Source: Ovis canadensis (Eukaryota > Chordata > Mammalia > Artiodactyla > Bovidae). Taken from it: 64,000 nucleotides of DNA. Of the stretch, positions 47,681 to 58,475 are shown in pieces. How positions within the stretch are numbered: the stretch's first letter is position 1; each line of letters opens with the position of its first letter. Under the pieces are notes generated by a model. The model ran no database searches. It was not told the origin of the DNA and saw nothing but the letters and a program-made list of their open reading frames with translations. Location: assembly GCF_042477335.2 (NCBI RefSeq), contig NC_091246.1, positions 113,365,001 through 113,429,000 of the forward strand, written 5' to 3'. Position numbers and translations under genes: made by a program.

Positions 47681-49525
47681 AACTCCAGGGGTCGTGCCAC
47701 CATTCCAAAAGACAACCAAATGTCTCAGTCAACTTCAGATGAACCTGATTTCCCTGCATTGCCACGACTGTCACTGTGAGTATCGACTCACACCACAGTG
47801 ACACATGTGACAGCCCTGTGGCACCTCGAGGGAAAGACACAGATCCCCGTGTCAACTCGCTGGGAAGCCTGACACTGCTTCTACACCTCGGGAGGAAAGC
47901 GGACTTGCATGTCTCCATTCGAGACGAGGCCTGACTCCCCTGTGGAGACTCCAGAGGAACCCCAAGAAGTATGTCAGTGCTGGAGAGGAAAACTCAGGTT
48001 CGGGCCTCAGGTCCAGACGAGGACTTAGGACCCGGCACCGACTGGAGAGGAATCCCGAGAGGCCCCTTGCGACTCGCATGGAGACTGGCCTTTCCTGAGG
48101 CTACACAAGCGGGTCCCTGAGGTCCCAGTAGTAACTCGAAAGGGACCTGCTGCAACTTGAAAAAAACCAGGTGATTCTCCCCTCCAGGAGAGATGAGGCC
48201 GTTTTCTGCTGCGGTCTGTCGAGCGAAATCACACCTTCCCTCTGGCACCTCGAAAGGGTCCTTCACACCCTTGCTGCAACTCAAGAAGTTCCCCGACATA
48301 CCCGTCTCCACTCGAGAGAAACACCCGTCTCCCACCACAACTCAAGAGGAGGCCCGTTGTCCCCTCCTCAGCTCGAGATGAGGGTTCCTTTCCCTGCTTC
48401 ATTGGGAAAGGATTCCCGGCGTTCCCGTCACATGTCAAGAGGAGGTGCTCTCAAAAGGAAAGTCGAGAGGAACTCCAGGGGTCCTGCCACCATTCCAAAA
48501 GACCCCCAGATGTCTCATCCACTCCATATGAACCTGATTTACCTGCACTGCATCGACTGTCACCCCAGGTATCAACTCACACCATGGTGGCATGTGTGAC
48601 AGCCCTGTGGCACCTCGAGGGAAAGCCACAGATCCCTGTGTCAAGTCGACGGGAAGACTGACACTGCTGCTACAGCTCGGGAGGAAAGCAGACTTGTATG
48701 TCTCCACTCGAGACGAGGTCTGACTCCCCTGTGGAGACTCCAGAATAACCCCAAGATGCATGTCAGCACTGGATAGGAAACCTCAGGTTCTGGCCTCAGC
48801 TCCAGATGAGGACTTAGGACCCAGCATCGACTGGAGAGGAATCCCGAGAGGCCCCTTGCAACTCGCATGGAGACTGGCCTTTCCTGAGGCCACACAAGCG
48901 GGACCCTGAGGTCCCCATAGTAACTAAAGAGGGACCTGCCACAACTCGAGAAAAACAGGAGATTCTCCCCTCCAGGCGAGAAGAGGCCCTTTTCCGCTAT
49001 GGCATGTCGAGCGAAATCACACCTTCCCTCTTGAACCTCGAAAGGGTCCTTCACACCTTTGCTGCAACTCAAGAAGTTCCCCGACATACCCGTCTCCACT
49101 CGAGAGAAACACCCGTCTCCCACCACAACTCAAGAGGAGGCCCGTTGTCCCCTCCTCAGCTCGAGATGAGGGTTCCTTTCCCTGCTTCACTGGGAAAGGA
49201 TTCCCGGCGTTCCCGTTGCATGTCAAGAGGAGGCTCTCTCAAAAGGAAAGTCGAGAGGAACTCCAGGGATCTTGCCACCATTCCAAAAGTCCCCCAAATG
49301 TCTCAGTCGACTCCAGAGGATCCTGATTTCCCTGCACTGCCTCGACTGTCACCACGAGTATCGACTCACACCACAGTGGCCCGTGTGACAGCCCTGTGGC
49401 ACCTCGAGGGAAAGCTACAGATCCCTGTGTCAACTCACCGGGAAGACTGACACTGCTGCTACAGCTCGGGAGGAAATTGGACGTGCATATCTCCACTCGA
49501 GACGAGGCCTGGCTCCCCTGTGGAG
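47670..49525 (-). repeat. 31-bp satellite, inverted, ~790-bp units
   Basis: Reverse complement of the forward family. The landmark ccattccaaaag falls at 47700, 48490 and 49278, a period of 788-790 bp. The reverse complement of one unit aligns with 14190-14800, so both orientations share the same basic unit of about 25.5 subrepeats. Confidence 0.9.
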
Positions 49526-51776
49526 TTCAGTTCAGTCGCTCAGTCGTGTCCGACTCTTTGCGACCCCATGAATCGCAGCATGCCAAGCCTCCATTTTCAT
49601 CACCGTCTCTCGGAGTTCACTCAGACTCACGTCTATCGAGTCCGTAATGCCATCCAGCCATCTCATCCTCGGTTGTCCCCTCTCCTCCTGCCCCCAATTC
49701 CTCCCAGCATCACAGTCTTTTCCAGTGAGTCAACTCTTCCCATGAGGTGGACAAACTACTGGAGCTTTAGCTTCAGCATCATTCCTTCCAAAGAAATCCC
49801 AGGGTTGATCTCCTTTGGAATGGACTGATTGGATCTCCTTGCAGTCCAAGGGACTCTCAAGAGTCTTCTCCAACACCACAGTTCAAAGGCATCAATTCCT
49901 CAGCGCTCAGCCTTTTTCACAGTCCAACTCTCACATCTGTACATGACCACAGGAAAAACCATAGCCTTGACTAGACAGACCTTAGTCGGCAAAGTAATGT
50001 CTCTGCTTTTGAATATACTATCTAGGTTGCTCATAACTTTTCTTCCAAGGAGTAAGCATCTTTTAATTGCATGGATGCAGTCACCATCTGCAGTAATTTT
50101 GGAGCCCCCCAAAATAAAATCTAACACTGTTTCTACTGTTTCCCCATCTATTTCCCATGGAGTGATGGGACCAGATGCCATGATCTTTGTTTTCTGAATG
50201 TTGAGCTTTAAGCCAACCTTTTCACTCTCCTGTTTCACTTTCATCAAGAGGCTTTTTAGTTCCTCTTCACTTTCTGCCATAAGGGTGGTGTCATCTGCAT
50301 ATCTGAGGTTATTGATACTTTTCCCGGCAATCTTGATTGCAGCTTGTGTTTCTTCCAGCCCAGGGTTTCTCATGATGTACTCTGCATAAAAGTTAAATAA
50401 GCAGGGTGACAATATACAGCCTTGACGAACTCCTTCTCCTATTTGGAACCAGTCTGTTGTTCATGTCCAGTTCTAACTGTTGCTTCCTGACCTGCATACA
50501 GATTTCTCAAGAGGCAGGTTAGGTAGTCTGGTATTCTCATCTCTTTCAGAAATTTCCACAGTTTATTGTGATTCACACAGTCAAAGGCTTTGGCATAGTC
50601 AATAAAGCAGAAATAGATGTTTTTCTGGAACTCTCTTGCTTTTTCCATGATCCAGCGGATGTTGGCAATTTGATCTCTGGTTCCTCTGCCTTTTCTAAAA
50701 GCAGGTTGAACATCAGGATGTTCACGGTTCACGTATTGCTGAAGCCTGGCGTGGAGTATTTTGAGCATTACTTTACTAGCGTGTGAGATGAGTGCAATCA
50801 TGCGGTAGTTTGAACATTCTTTGGCATTGCCTTTCTTTGGGATTGGAATGAAAACTGACCATTTCCAGTCCTGCAGCCACTGCTGAATTTTCCAAATTTG
50901 CTGCCATATTGAGTGCAGCACTTCTACAGCATCATCTTTCAGGATTTGAAACAGCTCAACTGGAATTCCATCACCTCCACTAGCTTTGTTCGTAATGATG
51001 CTTTCTAAGGCCCACTTGACTTCACATTCCAAGATGTCTGGCTCTTGAATAGTGATGACATCATCATGATTAGCTGGGTCGTGAAGATCTTTTTTGTACA
51101 GTTCTTCCATGTATTCTTGCCACCTCTTCTTAATATCTTTTCTTTCTGTTAGGTCCATACCATTTCTGTCCTTTATCGAGCCCATCTTTGCGTGAAATGT
51201 TCCCTAGGTATCTCTAATTTTCTTGAAGAGATCTCTAGTCTTTCCCATTCTGTTGTTTTCCTCTATTTCTTTGCATTGACCGCTGAAGAAGGCTTTTTTA
51301 TTTCTTCTTGCTATTATTTGGAACTCTGCATTCAGATGCTTATATCTTTCCTTTTCTCCATTGCTTTTCGCCTCTCTTCTTTTCACAGCTATTTTGTAAG
51401 GCCTCCCCAGAGGGCCATTTTGCTTGTTCGCATTTCTCTTCCATGGGGATGATCTTGATCCCTGTCTCCTGTACAATGTCACGAACCTCATTCCATAGTT
51501 CATCAGGCACTCTATCTATCAGATCTAGGTCCTTAAATCTATTTCTCACTACAACTCTATAATCATAAGGGATTTGATTAAAGTCATACCTGAATGTTCT
51601 AGAGGTTTTCCCTACTTTCTTCAATTTGAATCTGAATTTGGTAATAAAGGAGTTCATGATCTGAGTCACAGTCAGCTCCTTGCCTTGTTTTTGTTGACTG
51701 TGTAGAGCTTCTCCATCTTTGGCTGCAAAAATATAATCAATCTGATTTCGGTGTTGCCCATCTGGTGATGTCCATG
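49526..51776 (-). mobile_element. BovB LINE inserted in the inverted satellite, 5'-truncated
   Basis: Antisense BovB begins with the ttcag tandem at 49526 and ends near 51776 inside the region 5' of the RT domain; full-length BovB is about 3.2 kb. Removing it rejoins the satellite almost exactly: landmark 49278 to 52300 becomes about 770 bp, and a separate ~21-bp deletion near 51931 accounts for the shortfall from 790. I see no target-site duplication beyond a few bases, so the integration may have been atypical at its 5' end. Confidence 0.93.
49900..51669 (-). pseudogene. BovB reverse transcriptase relic
   Basis: Reverse-strand frames in order. 51340-51669 and 51204-51503 are the linker between endonuclease and RT. 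50439-51185 covers RT fingers and palm, with WSVFIPIPKKG, RKGRGTRDQI and FIDYAKAFDCVNH. 49900-50412 carries SPCLFNFYAEYIM, the catalytic YADD and the C-terminal region. Frame changes near 50430 and between 51185 and 51340 break the reading frame. The endonuclease is absent. In a working RTE-type LINE this protein copies its RNA at a nicked target site. Confidence 0.92.
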
Positions 51777-52681
51777 GGACTCCAGAGGAACACCAAGATC
51801 CATGTGAGCACTGGAGAGGAAACCTCAGGTTCCGGCCTCAGCTCCAGACGAGGACATAGGCCCCAGCACTGACTGGAGAGGAATCCTGAGAGGCCCCTCA
51901 CAACTCGCATGGAGACTGGCCTTTCCTGAGGTCCCCATCGTAACTCGAGAGGGACCTGCCGCAACTCGAGAAAATCCAAGAGATTCTCCCCTCCAGGCGA
52001 GATGCAGCCCTTTTCCACTGTGGCATCTCGAGGGAAATCACACCTTCCCTCTTGGACCTCAAAAGGGTCCTTCACACCCTTGCTGCAACTCAAGAAGTTC
52101 CCCGACATACCTGTCTCCACTCGAGAGGAAGCACGAGGGTCCCGCCACAACTCAAGAGGAGCCCTGTTGTCCCCTCCTCAACTTGACATGAGGGTTCCTT
52201 TCCCTGCTTCGTTGGGAAAGGTTTCCCGGTGTTTCCATCGCATCTCAGGAGGAGGCACTCTCAACAGGAAAGTCAAGAGGAACTCCAGGGTGCATGCCAC
52301 CATTCCAAAAGACCCCCAAAATGTCTCAGTCCACTCCAGATGAACCTGATTTTCCTGTATTGCTTCGAGTGTCACACTGAGTATCGACTCACACCACGGT
52401 GGCACGAGTGACAGCCCTGTGGCACCTTGTCGGAAAGCCACAGATCCCTGTGTCAACTCAACGGAAAGCCTGACAATGTTGCTACTGCTCGGGGGGAAAG
52501 CGGATGTGCGTGTCTCCACTTGAGACGAGGCCTGACTACCCTCTGGAGACTCCAGAGGAACCCCAAGATCCATGTCAGCACTGGAGAGGAAACCTTGTGT
52601 TCCGTCCTTAGCTGCAGAGAAGGACATAGGACCCTGCACCGACTGGAGAGGAATCCCGAGAGGCCCCTTGCAACTCGCATG
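51777..52681 (-). repeat. Inverted 31-bp satellite between BovB and LTR copy 3
   Basis: Continues the same 790-bp unit interrupted by BovB; landmark ccattccaaaag is at 52300. A small deletion of about 21 bp sits near 51931, removing the block between ctttcctgag and gtccccatcg. Confidence 0.9.
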
Positions 52682-52687
52682 GAAACT
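52682..52687. repeat. Left target-site duplication of LTR copy 3
   Basis: gaaact, paired with gagact at 54306-54311; one mismatch. The satellite consensus at this place reads gagact. Confidence 0.75.
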
Positions 52688-54305
52688 TGCTGGGGGCCAG
52701 CATGAGGAACTCCACCCATGGCAAAGGTCGTGAGGAAGGAGGCTTGGCAAATGTAAAGGCATGATCAAGCCTCAGGAAACCCCCTGTTCCTGAGCATCTA
52801 CCCCAAAACCAGAGTCTGTTTTATGCTCTCAGCTACACCTCTGACTTTACGGGGGGCTCTCCCCCATAACCATTTCTCTTGGAGAAGGAGTTAACTTGCA
52901 GCTCCAAGTCAATAAAAATTCCTGGGCGTGACAAGAGTGTTTCAGCTTATGGACTGCTCTGAAGGTTATCTAGCCGACCTGTATAGGTTTGTCCGGCCAC
53001 ATGTGATTGTTTACAGCCTCCCAATCTGAGAGGAACGAGATGTTTTAGACTTACTAAAGGCAAATTCTTTTGGGGAGTTGGAAATTATTATTATAGTGGG
53101 TTGGTTAGGAATTATATTGGTGAAGGGTTCTTCATTTGTCGTGCCAATGATTGCTGCTAATTCCCTACCCTGGGTGTGACAAGGGTGTTTCAGGTCAAAC
53201 CTCTCTGCTGACCCACTAGCTTGTGTGACAGGATTATCCATACTCCTGCCACTATGCACATGATTGTTTACTACCTCTCAACCATAAACAGCACAGAGTT
53301 TTGGAGTATTTTGAAAGTCTTAATTAGCATAGGGCTTTTCTCATTGTTGAGTCAATGATTGCTGCCAGGCCTCCATATCGTTAGCACCTGGGAATATATT
53401 AATCAATGTATTTGGAATATAGAAAAGGAAATATAGTAGTTTTTGAGGTTAGCAATACTAGACTTTTTGAGTGAATGAATTTTCTCTTTTGTAATAGATC
53501 ACTGTACTTTGTTATAAATCACTGTGTCCTTGCTATGTAAAATGTAACTTTATCACTATCTTAAGACTAAATAGATCTTAAGGGGAACATTGGTGAAAGG
53601 ATTTTCATTTGTTGGGCTGATGTTTGCTGCTAAATCTCCATGTTCCCTACCCTTATAATGAATATAACTAGTATACAGGAGAAATAAGTATTAACCTTTA
53701 AGCATATAGGCGAAATAAGTATTAACCTTTAAGATTAATCATGTTAATCTTGGGTTAAATAAATTCCTTTCTGGATTGTAACTCACTACACCCTCACCCT
53801 ATAGGAATGCAACTGTATTTGGAGGGTGGTGCCTGGTTTAAGAAAAACACCCTTGGAAAAAATAAGTTTTTTGTTATCAGAATGAAAGGATCATAAAATG
53901 TCAGTAGATCTCATGGCCAGAAGATGATGTAATATCCCTAAGACCTTCTTTTTTTTAAATACATTTATGTGAAGCACCTGATTTTGATAAAGGTCAGGAA
54001 TGCTGACTCCCACGTGACTCTGTATTCATCCCTATGTGTAACAAAAGGTATATAAGCAAACCCCAAAATAAAGAAATCGGATCAGTTTCTGGAAAGACTG
54101 ATACCCCCATGTCGCTTCCTTCTTGCTCCCCGTTTCTCTGGCTGAATTCCAAGTTATTCAGCCTCTTTTTCTCCACTAATTTTTCTACTACACTATCCGT
54201 TTCTAATCTCTCTATATCTCTGTAATTAAATATGTATTTTTCCAAGGATGCCGACGCCGTCCCCACCTTCGAATTCCATGGATCCACCAGGGCTCGACCC
54301 CGACA
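52688..54305 (+). mobile_element. Solo LTR, BTLTR1-like (copy 3), with duplicated U3
   Basis: Runs from TGCTGG at 52688 to CA at 54305 between near-identical 6-bp flanks. A TATA box (tatataa) lies at 54049-54055 and AATAAA at 54067-54072, so the orientation is plus. It is 1,618 bp, some 300 bp longer than copies 1 and 2. The extra length is explained by repeated U3 segments: tgacaag plus a gtgtttcag block at 52929 and 53177 (offset 248), and a third partial copy of the tcatttgt-to-tgctgctaa segment near 53600. No internal genes. Confidence 0.9.
52929..53420. repeat. Tandem duplication in the U3 of LTR copy 3
   Basis: Two diverged copies of a ~248-bp segment, each with gtgtttcag, gattgttta and gattgctgc in the same order. 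LTR copies 1 and 2 carry a single version. Confidence 0.75.
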
Positions 54306-57300
54306 GAGACTGGCCTTTCCTGAGGCCACATTAGAGGGTCCATGAGATTCCTGTCGTAACTCGAGAGGGACCTGGTGCAACTCGAGAAAAACCAGGAGAT
54401 TTTCCCCTCCAGGCAAGATGAGGTCCTTTTCCGCTGCGGCGTCTCGAGGGAAATCACATCTTCCCTATTGAACTTCGAATGGGTCCTTCACACCCTTGCT
54501 GCAACTCAAGAAGTTCCCCATCATAGGCATCTCCACTTGGGAGGAACACCGAGGGTCCTGCCACCACTCAAGAGGAGCCCTGTTGTCCCCTCCTCAGCTC
54601 CAGATGAGGGTTCCTTTCCCTGCTTTATCGGGAAAGGTTTTCAGGTGTTGCCATCGCATTTCAGGAGACAGTCTCAACAGGAAAGTCGAGAGGAACTCCA
54701 GGGGTTGTGCCACCATTCCAAAAGACCCCCAAAAGTCTCAGTCCACTTCAGATGAACCTGATTTCCCTGCACTGCTTTGACTGTCATCATGAGTGTAGAC
54801 TCTCACTGCGGTGGCACATGAGACAGCCCTGTGGCACCTCGAGGGAAAGCCAGAGGTCCCTGTGTCAACTCAACGGGAAGACTGACACTGCTGCTACAGC
54901 TCGGGTGGAAAGCAGACGTCCATGTCTCCAGTCCTGACGAGACCTGAGTCCACTGTGGGGACTCCAGAGGAACGCCAAGATCCATGTCAGCACTGGAGAG
55001 GAAACCTCAGTTTCAGGCTTCAGCTCAAGATGAGGAATTAGGATCTGACACCAACTGGAGAGGAATTCTGAGAGGCCCCTTGCAACTCGCATGGGGACTG
55101 GCCTTTCCTGAGGCCACACGAGTGGGTCCCTGAGGTACCCATTGTAACTCAAACGGAACCTACTGCAAAGCGAGAAAAACCAGGAGATTCTCCCCTCCAG
55201 GCGAGATGAGGCCTTTACATATGCGGTGTCTCTAGGGAAATCACTCCTTCGCTCTTGAACCTTGAAAGGGTCCTCCAAACACTTGCTGCAACTCAAGAAG
55301 GTCCCCAACATACCCGTCTCCACCCGAGAGGAACACCGAGGGTTCTGCCACAACTCAAGAGGAGCCCCGATATCCCCTCCTCAGCTCGAGATGAGGGTTC
55401 CTTTCCCTGCTTCATCAGGAAATGATTCCCGGGGTTCCCATCACATCTCAAGAGGAGGCACTCTCAACAGAAAAGTCGAACGGAACTCCAGGCGACAAGC
55501 CACCATTCCAAAAGACCCCATAATGTCTCAGTACAATTCAGATGAACATGATTGACCTGCAGTGCCTCGACTGTCACCCCGAGTATCGACTCACACCACC
55601 GTGGCACGTGTGACAGCCCTGTGGCACCTCCAGGGAAAGACACAGATCCTTAGGTCACCTGGACAGGAAGCCTGATACTGCTGCTCCCGCTCGGGAGGAA
55701 AGCAGACGTGCATGTCTCCCCTAGAGACGAGGCCAGACTCCCCTGTGGAGACTCCAGAGGAACCCCAAGATCCATGTCTGTACTGGAGAGGAAACCTCAG
55801 GTTCTGGCCTCAGCTCCAGATGAAGACTTAGGACCCAGCAACGACCGGAGAGGAATCCAGAGAGGCCCCTGGCAACTCACATGGAAACTGGCCTTTCCTG
55901 AAGCCACACGACCGGGTCCCTGAGGTCCCCATTGTAACTCGAGAGGGACCTGGTGCAACTCGAGAAAAACCAGGAGATTCTCCCCTCCAGGCTAGATGAG
56001 GCCCTTTTCCGCTGCGGTGTCTCGAGGGGAATCACACCTTCCCTCTGGCACCTCGAAAGGTTCCTTCACACCCTTGCTGTAACTCAAGATGTTCCCCAAC
56101 ATACCCATCTCCACTCGAGAGGAAAACCGAGGGTCCCACCACAACTCTAGAGGAGCCCCGTTGTCCCCTCCTCAGCTCGAGATGAGGGTTCCTTTCCCTG
56201 GTTTGTTGTGAAAGGATTTCCAGTGTACTCGTCGTATCTCAGGAGGAGGTGCTCTAAACAGGAAAGTCGAGAGGAACTCCAGCAGTCTTGCCACCATTCT
56301 AAAGACCCCCAAATATATCAGTCCACTCCAGGTGAACCTGATTTCCCTGCACTGCCTCGAGTGTCACCCAGAGTATTGACTCACACCACGGTGGCATGTG
56401 TGACAGCACTGTGGCACCTCGAGGGAAAGCCAAAGATCCCTGTGTCACCTCGCCAGGAAGCTGACACAGCTGCTACAGCTCGGGAAGAAAGCAGACGTGC
56501 ATGTCTCCACTTGAGATGAGGCTTGACTCCGCTGTAGAGACTCCAGAGGAACCCGAAGATCCATGTCAGCGCTGGTGAGGAAACATCGGGTTCTGGCCTC
56601 GGCTCCAGACAAGGACTTAGGACCCGGCGCCGACAGGAGAGGAATCAGAGAGGCCCCTCGCAACTCTTATGGAGAATTGCCTTTCCTTAGGCCACAGCAG
56701 CGGGTCCCTGAGATCCCTGTCGTAACTCGAAAGGGACCTGCTGCAACTCGAGAAGACCAGGAGATTCTCCCCTCCAGGCAATATGAGGCCCTTTTCCACT
56801 GTGGCGTCTCAAGGGAAATCACACCTTCCCTCTTGCACCACCAAAGGGTCCTTGACACCCTTGCTGCGACTCAAGAAGTTCCCCGACATACCTGTCTCCA
56901 CTCGAGAGGAACACCGAGGGTCCAGTCACAACTCAAAAGGAACCCCGTTGTCCCATCCTCACCTTGAGATGAGGGTTCCTTTCCCTGCCTCGTCAGGAAA
57001 GGATTTCCGGAGTTCCTGTCCCATCTCAGGAGGAGGCGCTCTCAACAGGAACGTTGAGAGGAACTCCAGGGTGCATGCCACCATTCCAAGAGACTCTCAA
57101 ATGTCTCAGTCCACTCCAGATGAACATGATTTGCTTGAATTGCCTCGACTGTCACCCCGAGTATTGACTCACACCACGGTGGCACGTGTGACTGCCCTGT
57201 GGAACCTCGAGGGAAAGCCACAGGTCCCTGTGCCAACTAGACGGGAAACCTGACACTGCTGCTACAGCTTGGGAGGGAAGCGGACGTGCATGTCTCCCCT

Positions 57301-58475
57301 TGAGACGAGGCCTGACTCCCCTGTGGAGACTCCAGAGGGACCCCAAGATCTATGTCAGCACTGGAGAGGAAACCTCAGGTTTCAGCGTCAACTCCAGACA
57401 AGGACTTAGGACGTGGAACCGACTGGAGAGGAATCCCGAGAGGCTCCTCGAAACTCGCATGGATACTAGCTTTTCCCGAGGCCACACGAGCGGGTCCCTG
57501 AGGTCCCCGTCGTAACTCAAGAGGGTTCTGCCACAACTCGAGTAAAACCAGGAGATTCTCCCCTCCAGGCTAGATGAGGCCCTTTTCCTCTATGGTGTCT
57601 CCAGGGAAATCTCACCTTTCCTCTTGGACTTCGAAAGGTTCCTTCACACCCTTGCTGAAACTCAAGAAGTTCCCAGACATACTCGTTCCCACTTGAGAGG
57701 AACACCTAGGGTCCCGCTACAACTCAACAGGAACCTGTTGTCCCCTCCTCAGCTCGAGATGAGGGTTCCTTTCCGTGCTTCGTCGAGAACGGATTCCCGG
57801 CATTCCTGTTGTGTCTCAGGAGGAGGTGCTCTTAAAATGAAAGTTGAGAGGAACTCCTGGGATCGTGCCACCATTCCAAAAGACAACCAAATGTCTAGGT
57901 CCAATCCAGAGAAACCTGACTTCCCTGCACTGCCTCCACTGTCACCCTGAGTTTCGACTCACACCACGGTGGCAGGTATGACAGTCCTGTGGCACCTTGA
58001 GGGAGATCCACAGGTCCCTGAGTCAACTCGACAGGAATCATGACATTGCTGCTACCGCTCAGGAGGAAAGCGGAAGTGCATGTCTTCACTCGAGACGAGG
58101 CCTGACTCCCCTGTGGAGACTGCAGAGGAACCCCAAGATCCACGTCAGCACTGGAGAGGAAACCTCAGGGTCCAGCCTCAGCTCCAGATGAGGACTTGGG
58201 ACCCGGCACCGACTGGAGAGGTATCCCGAGTGTCCCCTCGCAACTCGCATCGAGACTGGCCTTTCCTTAGGGCACACCAGCGGGTCCCTCAGTTCCCCGT
58301 TGTAACTCGAGAGGGACCTACCACAACTCGAGAAAAACAAGGAGAATATCCCCTCCAGGCGAAAGGAGGCCTTTTCTGCTGCAGCTTCTCCAGGGAAATC
58401 ATACCTTCCCTCTTGAACTTCGAAAGGGTCCTTCACACCCTTGCTGCAACTCAAGAAGTACCCCGACATACCCCG
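54306..58475 (-). repeat. Inverted 31-bp satellite, older 790-bp subarray
   Basis: Landmarks at 54713, 55503, 56294, 57081 and 57872 give spacings of 790, 791, 787 and 791. Units carry the gactcccctgtggagactcc variant. Neighbouring units differ at many places, so homogenisation is not recent. It ends at a chimeric joint near 58476. Confidence 0.9.
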
